Shown one piece after another: positions 22,076-32,845 of a stretch of 64,000 bases of DNA. The translations under genes and the position numbers were made by a program. The stretch comes from Margaritifera margaritifera (taxonomy: Eukaryota > Mollusca > Bivalvia > Unionida > Margaritiferidae): positions 3,893,001 to 3,957,000 of the forward strand of contig JAQPZY010001569.1 of the NCBI GenBank assembly GCA_029931535.1, written 5' to 3'. Each line of letters opens with the position of its first letter. Position 1 is the stretch's first letter. The notes beneath the pieces are model-generated. The model was not told the DNA's origin and ran no database searches. It saw only the letters and a program-made list of their open reading frames with translations.

Positions 22076-24833
22076 CATTTCGATCGGTTGAATTCACCAT
22101 GCTCTGCAGAAATATTACCTTTTCTCATGTCTAAGATATGTTCTGGCATTTAAAAACAGGTTTCTGTCTAGTATGAGTCTTTACACCACCAGTCCTGTTG
22201 CAGAGAGTGAGTCCCACCCCCAGTGAGGGAGGAGCAGCACCCTCCAAGCCCATAGACCAGTGGTGGCAACATGGTGGATCGAGCCACCCTGGAATGGAAG
22301 AGCTACAATCTTGCTCTAAGCTCTGAGGAGGGGTGCTTCATCACATCAGAGTCACCTGACCAGTCAGTGGTCATCAACCAGTCACCGGTCAATGGCTGGT
22401 CACCAGTCATTTGGTCACTGGTCCTCAAGTACCAATCATTAGAGTCACTTCGGTATGGAGACAGGGATCAGGTCAAGACTCCCACTCTCACCAGGCTACT
22501 GATGCTTATATGCACCAGACTAGGGAAGAGGATCAAATTGGCACCCCCCCCCCCTTTCTCTATAATCTCTCTTAATCCCTACAGGATGTGGGGGCATCCA
22601 TTACAGGGAACTTAATTGTCCTTCCCATTTATGTTGCCATGGACACCAGGGCCTTGGCCTCATAGCAGTGCTGATGTTGTGGGTCTCAGCCTGACATCAT
22701 CTGCATATGTAGAGACAAAGAGGAAGGAGTGGAGGCCAGTCTTCTTACCCCAGACACTCGAGGAAAGTTGAAAAAAGTTATCATCCTCCTGCTGAGTCTA
22801 CCTCACAACAGAGAGACACGGGGTTGCAAAGTCCTGCCTTCCAGAAGTGAGACCAGTATGAAGATGTTCTGTTGGTCTTAGTGGACTCCAGTGAGTTGCT
22901 GAAGAACAGGCCTTGCCTCACATACATGACGACTCAGGTGGCAGAGGATGAAGAGATCTGGTCTTGTACTTCAGCATTTGTGTCCCAAACCCTCAGGCTT
23001 AGTGGACAAGAAAATTCTCTCCAGTTTGGAGAGACTCTTGGGAGCTGCTTCACGCCCAGATCTCCTTTTGCCCCTTTTGCTCCCCCATTTGGCTATGGCC
23101 AGAGCGTTCTCTCAAAGGTTTTGTTAGGGTCAGGAGTTGCTAGGCAACATAAGAAGTGGTCAGTATCCCTCTCTACGCTGAGACCTCTGGTCTCTGCAGT
23201 CAGCTACAGGGTATACTCTCCCACCTCGCCCCTTCAGCCTCCCCAATTAGATGCAGGGGCATCACAAGTGGGCATTTCCACTGGGACCTGGACCCACCTT
23301 CCATTTAGGATGCTAGAGGCGTTGGAACTTAAGGCTATGTTGCCTTGCGTACTGATCTTTTCTGAGCAGCCTCCTTCAGAAGTCTGAAGGAGGAATCTCT
23401 GTCTCCAGTCACACTACAGCATTTGCTGGAGGAGGTTAACAAAACCACTAAGCATCCCTTATCCATGTCCATACTGCTGTCAGTGGAGCTGCTCCATCTC
23501 TGCAGGGATGTTGCACAAGACACTTCTAAGGTGTTACTGGAACACAGTAAGAACCTTCTTAGGGCTGCTTCTTTGGAGGCAAAAACCCTCTTCCAAGATC
23601 TCATTCCCTCCTTGGCATCTCAAGACCAGACAGACCAATTACACCAGTCTCTCACATCCAGATCGCCCCCTGGTGGCCTTCAGCAAAGATCTTTAAATTG
23701 ATGCAGGCCCAGTCTAGGAAGTAACACAAATTTAAGCTTCCCTCTTGCCCATCAGTTGCTCGATGGGGTTACCAAAAAGGCCCAGGGAGGAAGTTTGCGG
23801 GTCCCACTCCCTTCCCTAAGGAGGCACAGGCCAGCCCTAGGGACTCACTCTTTCTCTGCGGTGCATCCCTCTTCAAACAATTCCCATGGGTGCTTGACTA
23901 ACCCTTTTTTCAGAGGTCTGGTCAAGCATAGTGGACAATTGGTGAGTTCTCTCTATAATAAATGAGATCAGCTTCAATTATTGAAACATCCTCCTTTTGG
24001 CAAGGACCCAATGCTTTTCCACCAGTTAAATCTGGTGTTGTTAAGGGAAGAGGTGCACTCCCTTCAACAGAAAGGCACAGTAGTGAGGGTGTTAAACGAC
24101 CAGTCTCCAGTCTTCTATTCCCAGGTTTTCCTGGTATCCATAAAAGGTGGAAAGTTTCAGCTGATATTGACCTTTCCACCTTAAACAAGTTTCATCAGGA
24201 ATAACCTTTTGAGATGGAGCCCACAGCCTCAGTTAGGAATGCTATAAGGCCTGGTGACTGGGCTGCCTCCATCAACCTTCAAGATGCATACCTTTAGATT
24301 CAAATTTTTTCCTCCTCTCAGGATGTACATCTGGTTTTGCCTGGACCAAGAGGTTTTCCGGTTTTGCACTTTGCCATTTGGCTTCACCTCCTCACCCAGA
24401 GCCTTTACCAGAGTAATGAGAGTACCCAATAGTCACTGCCCACCTAAGGTCACTGGGAACTCTGTCCTCCAGTATTTTGAAGATTTGTTCCACTGCTGGT
24501 CCATAGTGATCTGACTGGGACATATTCCAAGCCTAGATAAATCAGAGCTAGTTCCATCTCGGGATTTCATATATGTGGGGATGAATTTCCTCACAAACAG
24601 GAGATTGGTCTGTGTCCCACGGGACAGAATAGACAGAATCCAGGCCCTTTTGGAGACACTGAAAGCCAAGACCTCGTTGTTGGATTGCCTATATATATCC
24701 CTTCTGGGGACCTTGAACTCTATGGCAGACTTGGTTCCCCTAGGAAAGCTGTACTTGCACCCCCTCCAGTTTCTCCTTCAGGTGAGCTGGAAACTGCACA
24801 GGGATCTCCTGAAAGCTGAGATTTCTCTAGTAT
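21918..24833 (+). mobile_element. DIRS-type retrotransposon, copy 2 (5' fragment)
   Basis: Left terminal repeat, shortened leader, gag-like region (~22270-23700) and a partial RT (~23960-24833), in JNK sense orientation. RT motif A reads SINLQDAYL (Asp to Asn, ~24270), and YFDD reads YFED (GAA at 24479-24481), so both catalytic motifs are damaged. Frameshifts are frequent. Similarity to copies 1 and 3 stops abruptly at ~24833, inside the linker to RNase H. The RNase H, recombinase, ICR and right end are not found next to it. The leader lacks the ORF1 start region seen in copy 3. Confidence 0.85.
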
Positions 24834-25798
24834 TGAAATGTTATTAGCAGCAATACGTGACCCATCACTATTATACAGCTATTTCTTTTTTGTGTTGAAA
24901 AATCTTGTCCATTTGATGTGAATACATCCTCCCACAGAGTGGAGAATTGCCAATAAGACACGGTGCACTCGTGCACCTCTCCGCACCATGTTAATAGTTG
25001 TGTCGTTCATAATGTGACTGGAGAAAAATTGCTTGTTGCGAGTTTAAACCACATTTGGTTCTCCTATCAGCTTTATTTCATCTAGTGTTACATTTTTCCA
25101 TCTCGTCTTCTGTTAATATGCCGGTAGCCCTTGCCCACTTCAGTAATTAATTCTGGAAAGGTTTTCTTATGTTACCACATTGTATCCCGCCCTTAGGCGT
25201 TAGGGTATACCAGCTCTTATTTTTCAAAATACAAAAAGTTCACGGGTAAGTCTTTTGTGTTAGTTATAATGCAACATAGGCCCAAATGCAATTAATAGGA
25301 ATTTGTAATTCCCTTAACTAAATAACTGATCAAACATCAATTCTGTGTTTTTTTCTAATTCACCATTTTTTTTTAATACCACGCATGATGCATCACATTG
25401 TTATTGTGTGCATCTGAATTGCTCCTTGAGAATAATAAAGTTTAAACGACTGAATGTCTAATCCTTATTAAAAATGTATATAACATTGTTTACCTTTGTG
25501 CATACACTGGGGTGCATATAGCATGTAGTGTATACAAGTGAGGTGAACTGGTGTATATAGCACGCAGTATATACAAACAAGTGTATTTCACGTGTGGAAA
25601 TAATGCAATATTGTTATTATTATTATTGTTCTCCTTCAGATAACTTCCTAATTCAGGGAACAATTGGTTACCTTGTGCAAATACACAGGGGTATCTATAG
25701 CACGCAGTACATACAAACAGGTGAGTTTTACGTGTGAAAATAATACAATATTGTTATTACTATTGTTCTCTTTCAGATAACATTTATTTCAGAGAACA

Positions 25799-27810
25799 AT
25801 GTCAGGACAGTATGTAGGAAAGTGTGGCCACAAGAAGGGCCCTTGGGACACTAACCATGACTGCCTGACATGTTCAGAGTGTACATGTAAGAATCTTTGT
25901 ACCTTTTGCACAAAATGGACTAATGAAATCTGGAATCTAGCCGATTCCAGACATACAAATAGAGGGCAGAAGAAACGTCAATTCCCCTCATCGTCTGAAT
26001 TTTCAGGTTTTTCTCTTACAGAGCATCAGGAAGGAACACACTGTAAGATGACTAGTTCTTCAGCTTGTAAGAACACTTCGGGGGCCCAGGAGTCTATGGG
26101 ACCAGTCTCTCCGGAGACAAATAAGGCCCTCCTGTAGGAGGGAGTGAACGTTTGAAGAGTAGATCGCCTCCCCTAAATGGAGGTGAAGTCGAACATCCCC
26201 CACATTCACAGTAGCATAATGCAGCCTTTCACGAGGAAGGAAGTGCACTATTCGTCTCAGGGTAGTGTGTCTCATCCTCCTGAGAAGGAGGAGCTGCACT
26301 GCACCCAACACTTATGGGGTAGTGTGTTGCACCCTCCCGAATAGGAAGAGCAGAACCGCACCTTGATGAGTGATGAAGACGAACTAGACTCTGACATGTC
26401 TATGTTGCCTGACCGGTCACTGGTCAGTGTTGCCTGACCAGTCACTGGGCACCAGTCACCTGTCAGTTCATCAAAGTGACCAGTCAGATCATACCAATCA
26501 CAGGTCACTGGTCATCTCGTACCAGTTGCTGACCTTACACTGGTCATCACTCAGAGGCCTCATGATACTGGAATAGGGATCGGACCAAGGTCCCCCCTCT
26601 TCCCACACTACCATCATACCCTGTACAGGATTGGGAGTCTGTCCAGAGGGTCCAGATTACAGAAGGGGATCATATCTGTAACCCCCCCTTTCCTGTTATC
26701 CCAATGAATCCGTACAGGATGTGGGGCTCTTCACCACAGGGTAATTAGTCTCCTATGCCTCCTTGGGCTATGGGACCCTGAACCCAGAGTAGAGGCGATG
26801 CCACGGCTCGTGTCACACCATCACCTCCTCATCCGGTGGCATCCACCAGTAAGACTGGAGGCATAGCATCATCCATGAAAGACAAGCGGTCTCGTCTTCA
26901 TCCTGGAACTTCTAGAACACATAAGAGCCCCTACTCACCATAATGAACAAGTACGGGAAATGGCACAGAGTGCACCTATGTCACTTCCTCCGACGACAAA
27001 CTGATGCTCAGCCACTCTCCTGCTCAGAGTATTCTAGATGATGATGCATTATCTATCCTCATCGACTCCAATGAGTTTGAGGTAGAAACAGCTTATTTGA
27101 CGCCTCCTATCAGGCCCACCAGCTCCTCTCAGTTGAATCAAGAGGAGATCTGGCCTTTTGATTCATTTACTGCCTGCTACCCATGGACTTGTGTCCGAAG
27201 CCATCTGGTGCACAGCCCAAGAAGATCCTTTCCATTTTGGAAAAGATCTCCGGGACCCAAGCACAACCGGATCTCCTGCACCTTCCACATTCCTCAACAA
27301 TTGAGGAAATATTCTCCACAGGTCCAGACTGTGCTAGACAGCATAGAGGTGGTCGGTCCCTCCCTCTACTTTGAGACCTATGGTCTCTGCCTCTAGTTAC
27401 CGAGTACATTCCCCGAAGTGGACCATTAAGCCTCCCCAGTTGGATGCAGATGTGTCTCAGGTAGGTATTACAACTGGAGCCTGGGCGAGTCTTCCTATTA
27501 AAACAATTGAAGCCATTGAGCAAAAGTCTGTCTTCTAGTCACCATAGCTTCCTATGCTGACCTCTTCTCGGCTACTTCGTTTAGTTTGCTGAAGGAGGCC
27601 ATTATGAATCCAGCTGCATTACAACACATGCTGGAAGCTGTGGCCAAGACATCCTGGCATTCACTTTCTGTCACAATTGCTTTATCAGCGGAACTTCTAC
27701 ACATCCACCATAACATTGCGCTGGACTCCTCGAAGGTCTTATTTAACCATTGTAAAGACCTTCTAAGGGCTGCTCTGTTGGAAGCCAAGAGCCTCTATGG
27801 ATGATTCATC
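25799..27810 (+). pseudogene. DIRS copy 3 ORF1 / gag-like region (degenerate)
   Basis: Starts at ATG 25799 with a Cys/His-rich N-terminus: MSGQYVGKCGHKKGPWDTNH, then DCLTCSECTCKNLCTFC. Its C..H..DC..C..C..C..C spacing suggests a metal-binding module. I infer a nucleic-acid-binding role by position. A second C-rich motif with KWTNEIWNLADSR follows. After that come low-complexity repeats and the gag blocks shared with copies 1 and 2 (MDLCPKPSG..KKILSILEKISG at 27183; ARQHRGGRS; SYRVHSPKWTIKPPQLDA; MLEAVAKTSWHSLS at 27614). Several frameshifts and stops interrupt it, so no single product can be made. Confidence 0.75.
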
Positions 27811-28149
27811 CCCACTGTGGTTTCACAAGATTTGAAGGATCATCAACATAGATCCTTCACAACTGCTCCTGGCCCATCGCAAATTGTCCAGGCAGCGTAC
27901 TAATGTGAATCGCCCCCAGGGCCACCCACTAAATTCTTCAAACAGATGCAGCCCCAGTCCAATGCACAACCACAAATGAGATCTCCTCTTCGTAGGTCAG
28001 GTCCTCTGTGTGGAAGTCTCCGACAAGCCTCTAGGAGGATGTTCTCCAACCCACCTTCTTTTCCAAAGGAGGGGGGAACGGCCCTAGGGACTTGTATCCC
28101 CTCCTGTCATGCATTCCTCTCCCAAATGCCCCATAGGTGCTTGTCTAGG

Positions 28150-29830
28150 CCTCTTTTGAGAGGCTTGGTCAGGTATCACAGATGATGGGTGGATCCTTTC
28201 TATTGTAAGCAGGTTTACCGACTTCAGTTTTGGAAACAACCTCTATCAAGGACCCCCATGTTCTTTCACCAGTCCAATCTGGTGAAATTAAGGGAAGAGG
28301 TGCACACTCTTTTACAGAAAGGGGCAGTCGAGAGGGTCATGAACAATCAGTCTCCCGCATTCTACTCCTGAATCTTCCTGGTCACCAAGAAAAGCAGGAA
28401 ATTTTGTATCATTATCAATCTCTCCACGTTAAACCAGTTTCTTTTGGAGGAACATTTCAAGATGGAGACCACCTCCTCAATCCAAAACGCGATGCGATCA
28501 GATTGGGTGGTCTCCATCGACCTTCAGGATGCCTATTTGCATATCCCGAGTTTTCCTCAACATCAGAAAGACCTCCGGTTTTGCTTGGACCAGGAAGTCT
28601 TTCAATTCTGAGTTCTGCCATTTGGAATCGCTTCCACACCCAGAGTATTCACTTGAGTTATGGGAGTAGTAACGTCCTATCTCCGATTGCTGGGAACCCC
28701 AATTCTCAGTACTTCGACGACTGGCTGATCCACAACATTCAGATTCAGTCCCTCCATCAGGATCTATTCTGTTATTGGTCCACAGTAACTCACTTGGGTT
28801 TTTTACCCAACCTCAAGAAGTCAGAACTGATTCCATCTCAGGACTTCATTTACATAGGGATGAACTTCCTTATGAACCAGAACTTAGTCAGGGTTCCACC
28901 GGATTGCATCGAATCCTGGCACTTCTAGAGGTGCTAAGAGTAAAAACATTGTTGTCAGCTCACCTTTACCTATCCCTATTGAGAACCTAGTATGCCACAG
29001 CGGATCTGGTTTCCTTAGGATGTCTCTATATGTGCCCACTACAGTTTCTCCTTCTCGCAAGGTGGAAAAAACACAGCTCTTATTCCTCTAGGACCAGACT
29101 TTCATCACCATTTGCACTGGTGGATGAATCGGGACAGATTCCTGACTGGGGTCCCCATGCATGCACCCGACCCCCATTCCTATCTGTTCGCCTAGGTGTC
29201 AGATTGGGGTGCTCACCTAGAGCTGGAGGGCATAATTCTCCAGTCATTGGACTCGGGACAAGTCATCCGTCCACATAAACAACCTAGAAATGAAAGCTGT
29301 ATTTCTAGCATTGCAAGGGTGCATAGACAGAGTAAGGGGTCGATGTGTCATGGTTTCCCCCAACAACACATATGCCCCTTCTCTCTGCATGGAGGTCTGG
29401 AACCTCTGCTGGGCCACCTCAGAGAACATTACCCTCAGTGGTTTGCCACTGGATGAAGAAGAACGTTTTAGCTAACAGTCTGTTCAGGTCAGGTAAAACA
29501 GTCCTCACAGAATGGACTCTTCACCACTCTGTAACAGAATCCCTTTTCTCACTATGGGGAAAGACGCTTGTGGACTTGTTTGCGACCAGGCTTAACAACA
29601 GACTTTCCTTTTACGTCTCTCCAGTCCCAGACCAGAGAGCTTGGGCAGTGGATGCATTCAGCTTTCATCGGGATTCTCTGTTCGCATATACCTTCCCACA
29701 GTTCTGACTGCTACCCAAGTTCTGCAAAAGGTCAGAACTTCCACTGCTTGTATCATTCTCATAGCCCCATTATGGCCCCAACAATCGTGGTTTAACAATC
29801 TTCTAGACCTGTTAATAGATCAACCCAAAT
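28150..29830 (+). pseudogene. DIRS copy 3 reverse transcriptase - RNase H region
   Basis: The best preserved RT in the window. Motif A SIDLQDAYLHIP (~28512-28547) and the catalytic box YFDDW (28710-28724) retain all three active-site Asp residues, although in different frames. Also present are LRFCLDQEVFQF (~28573), LPFGI, the FIYIGMNFL motif (~28848), and an RNase H segment with NNLEMKAVFLALQGC (~29278-29323). A C-terminal block LWGKTLVDLFATRLNNRLSFYV...SPVPD (~29550-29635) follows. At least four frameshifts and a stop separate the pieces. The likely role in life was cDNA synthesis of the element. Confidence 0.87.
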
Positions 29831-29984
29831 CTGTACCTCACGGGAGGGATCTTCTGTCACAACACAGGGGCTCCCTCCAACACAACAACCCACACATTTT
29901 CCACCTTCACGCTTGGCTCATCTCAGGTGATCTATCTGCCAGAACAAGTTTTAGGGCCGGGTTGCCAGTTGTATCATTCAGGCC

Positions 29985-30600
29985 AGGAGAGCTTCAACAT
30001 CCAAGGTCTATGATGCCAGGTGGAGAATCTTCTGTGATTGGTGCAGTAGTGCAGTAGGAAACATGTTGATTTTATCTGTCTCTCTGTAATTTCCATTGCT
30101 GATTTCCTTTTGTTCCTTTTTGAGAACAAATGATGTTCAGTATCAGCTATCAAGGGCTATGGAGCTGCCATTTCCAACACACTTAAATTCTCTCAGGGCA
30201 TGGCAATTAGTTCAGATTCGCACCTTGCCAATCTCATTAAGTATTTTGATCTGCAGAGACCTCTCTCCCGCTCTCTTACGCCCAGATGGAATCTATCTTG
30301 TGTTTTATGGTCCTTAACCAAAACCCCCTATGAACCATTGAGTGAGGCTTCCTTTCAGGACCTCTCAGTCAAGATTCTGTTTTTATTCACTTTGGCATCT
30401 GCGAGATTCATGCATGTCTGTTGACACTGGCTGTTTCCAGTTTAATGGCAATGACGAATCCATTTCCGTCCTTTGTCAGCTGGAATTTTTAGTCAAAAAT
30501 CAGTTACCTTTGGTAGCTCCATCACCTATAGAGATTCCCAGTCTCAGTTGAATCTGTGCTGGGGATGATCAAGATAGGCTTTTATGCCCAGTTAGGGCAT
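29985..30600 (+). pseudogene. DIRS copy 3 tyrosine recombinase, 3'-truncated
   Basis: N-terminal part of the recombinase: YDARWRIFCDWC region (~30008), AIKGYGAAISNTLKFSQG (~30147), HLANLIKYFDLQRPLSRSLTP (~30221) and a VKILFLFTLASAR block (~30369). The similarity stops near 30600. The region with the HxxR motif and the catalytic Tyr, present in copy 1, is missing and replaced by ~180 bp without homology that contains a palindrome. Confidence 0.8.
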
Positions 30601-30710
30601 AGCGTTTGTGTCTAAATGCTTAAAAAGGGTAAGAGGTTCGAGCGGTTGCTGCCTGATGGGCAGCTAGGCAGAGCAGTGAGCCACTACAGCAGCACTAGTA
30701 GTTAAAGAGT

Positions 30711-30776
30711 TATGGGCCCTATCCAATGCTCTCAAGTTCCTCGATGGCCTAGCCATTGGTTTCTTTAGGGCCCATA
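30711..30776 (+). repeat. Imperfect palindrome between recombinase relic and ICR
   Basis: Arms TATGGGCCCTA (30711-30721) and TAGGGCCCATA (30766-30776). The inner sequences CCAATG and CCATTGG can pair further, giving a hairpin with a loop of about 25-30 nt. Confidence 0.6.
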
Positions 30777-30894
30777 GTCACAGCACAAAAAGTTGCCCAA
30801 ACAGATACAAACTTACAGTAGTGGACATTCCTATGTTAAGGGTGAGAATATCCTTTTTTACACCAGTTTTTGAGCCATCAGCCTCCCACTGCAC

Positions 30895-31005
30895 TGGCAA
30901 ATTCAGCAACACAATAGCAACAGGTATTGGTATTACTGATATTAAAATGTAGTGGGGGGGGGGTAAAACTAATTTTAATGATGTAATACTCACACTCACC
31001 TGTCA
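30895..31005 (+). repeat. DIRS copy 3 internal complementary region
   Basis: Aligns with the ICR of copy 1: AATTCAGC..CAATAGCAACAGGTAT.GGTATTACTGATATTAAA, then a G run (10 G), then ACTAATTTTAATGATGTAATACTCAC and CCTGTCACTATTGCC. The right half is the reverse complement of the right end at ~31205-31250. Confidence 0.8.
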
Positions 31006-31059
31006 CTATTGCCAGATTCCCTCCTCCCATCCCACTCTGATGTCCCAGAAGTAGTCTGT

Positions 31060-31250
31060 CTTCCTAAAAAAGAGGACAACTACTGTGCATGGGTCTAAGA
31101 TGTGGGGAACAGACTGGGTCTGTGTTCTTTCTGGTTCTGGGCTTCTCGATCTTTCCATCTAATGGGAGGATGACATTTTTTCTTATATGGACGAGGGTAA
31201 TTTCTGTCCCAGAAAGGTAAGCAACACAATAGTGACAAGTTAGTATTGCA
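31060..31250 (+). repeat. DIRS copy 3 right inverted terminal repeat
   Basis: Reverse-complement match to 21918-22075 (left end of copy 2). It ends in ..CACAATAGTGACAAGTTAGTATTGCATCATTTAAATTAG, whose outer part is complementary to the ICR. Confidence 0.8.
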
Positions 31251-31259
31251 TCATTTAAA

Positions 31260-32360
31260 TTAGTTCCTATAGCTTTCCTTTTTAATGAAGTTATGACCCG
31301 TTGTGACTTGAAACTTTCCAACATCGGTCCTGTGTCTGTTTCAGCACCATCACACAAAACTGTGTAATGCAGAGCCATGAAAATGTGCACACTTTACGAA
31401 GGACATATGTTGATGACCTAATAAGATTTTTACATGCATAGCACTATTTTGCAACAAAGATATGACCCTTTGTGACTTAGAATTTTTGGACTTAAACTTT
31501 TGTAATGAAGTTCTTGTTAGCACAATTAAGCAAAAACTACTTGAGGTAGACACATGAAATGTAGTAGGCATGTTTGCATGCAACTGTAGATGATCTGATT
31601 AAGATTTTCACTACTCCTCCTGAATCAATGGTCATATCAACATGGGGTTTTCACTAAAAGACTTCTTATGATGTCTGATTGGTCCTAATGAAAATGGTGC
31701 TGACCTGACATCCAATACTAAGTTGGTACTAAGTGAAAATGGTGCTGATCTGACTTTCAGTGTGGCTAGCATGGCAGCCATCTTGAAAATCTTGTTTTTG
31801 CTACTCCTCCTAAATGGAAAGTTATATCAACATCTGATTTTCACCAAAAGATTAATTATGATATTTAGTCAGTCCTAAATGAAAATGGTGCCCCACAGAC
31901 ATCCAATATGGCTGCCACATGAAGATATTAAAAATCATGTCACTAATTCTCCAGAATGGATGATCATATTGGCATAATGCTTTCACCAAAAGTCTTCTAA
32001 TGGTGTCTAGTTTGTCCTAAATGAAGATGGTGCGGATCTTAATGTCCAATATGGTTGCCGCAGCAGTTAATTTGAAAATCTTGTCGCTCAAGAATATCAG
32101 AGATGGTTTCAACACTCGGCAGTTAGAAAGAAGAAACGGTCTTATCTTGAATTCCTGGAAATTCTTTTCAGATAGTTAGTCCCTTCAAGGGACTTTTGTT
32201 TCTACACATTTTGGAACTTTTTGGATTTAGACTTTTTTTTCCAAAGACCTTTTGAGCATGATTAATCAAAAACCAGTTGAAACTAATTTTGTAGGCATGT
32301 GTGTATACGTATGTAGATGACATATGTCGGCCATCATAACAATTTTTCAAATTTGTACGA
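31260..32360 (+). repeat. ~165-bp tandem repeat interrupted by a P array
   Basis: Units at ~31260-31607 (blocks GAAGTTATGACCCGTTGTGACTT, GCAACAAAGATATGACCCTTT and AATTAAGCAAAAACTACTTGA) resume at ~32207-32360 (ATTAATCAAAAACCAGTTGA, GTAGATGACATATGT). The gap is filled by P-family copy 3. Non-coding intron sequence. Confidence 0.6.
31608..32205 (+). repeat. Tandem-array family P, copy 3 (head missing)
   Basis: Three to four ~145-bp P units, followed by the P tail (CAGTTAATTTGAAAATCTTG, AAGAATATCAGAGATGG, TCTTGAATTCCTGGAAATTC) and CCCTTCAAGGGACTTTTG. It lacks the hairpin head and sits inside another tandem family. Confidence 0.75.
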
Positions 32361-32765
32361 GTTTTGAGAAGTTTGGAATTTGACTTTTTGGTCTGCAGTT
32401 GGGCTGGGGGAGCATACATGTTTTATAATGAATGAACTAGTAATTTTTTTATTATTTTCTTTTAATTTTCTGCTGTCAGATAGAGGCTCTGAAGCAGTTT
32501 GCACATGGAACCAGTTACTGCACAATGGTTACTTATTCTTGATTCTATGCAAACCTTTACATGTTAGCTGTTTTTTCTGCCAGTTCAAAAATGTTCTGCC
32601 AAGAGTGAAAATGTTCAGCCAAAAGTGAAGAATTAAGTAACAGCCATATAGTATCATTTTACTTGTGGCACTGGTACAGACTTTCTAGCATAGAATATTA
32701 ACTGCCATTGCTTCATGATCAGAAATTTTAGGTTCTGTACATTTCTTGTCTTCTTTTTATTTCAG
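32361..32765 (+). other. End of the last JNK intron; nothing recognised
   Basis: Intron sequence ending in TTTTTATTTCAG (AG at 32764-32765). No other feature seen. Confidence 0.6.
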
Positions 32766-32845
32766 TTCCTGATAGTGCAAACAACGACACACCAGCCATG
32801 GATAGTGTAGGATCTGAAAATGCCACCCAGAATCATTGTAGATAA
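32766..32845 (+). CDS. JNK: JNK terminal exon, ending CR-stop
   Basis: The final coding exon: (V)PDSANNDTPAMDSVGSEN then ATQNHCR and TAA at 32843-32845. The 26-residue tail is Ser/Asn/Asp-rich and disordered in character. The terminal Cys-Arg matches the end of long JNK isoforms in vertebrates, which supports the stop. Acceptor CAG at 32763-32765. No alternative coding terminal exon could be established. The 3' UTR starts at 32846. Confidence 0.94.

Larger units (their letters stand above)
24834..31250 (+). mobile_element. DIRS-type retrotransposon, copy 3 (defective)
   Basis: A longer DIRS element in the same orientation, following copy 2 directly. It has a leader (~24845-25798) with a local ~140-bp duplication (caatattgttatt blocks at 25606 and 25746), ORF1/gag, RT, RNase H, a 3'-truncated recombinase, an ICR (30895-31005) and a right terminal repeat (31060-31250). 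The right boundary (~31250) is set by the match to the right ICR half. The left boundary is uncertain. The ICR predicts a left end reading ..CAGTAATACCAATACCTG.., which is not present at 24845, where only a weak look-alike occurs. Stops and frameshifts interrupt all frames. Confidence 0.8.

Noticed and set aside
30643..30660. GCTGCC..GGCAGC stem and GGTTCGAG motif suggesting a tRNA
   Set aside because: No acceptor stem, anticodon arm or A box at the right spacing.
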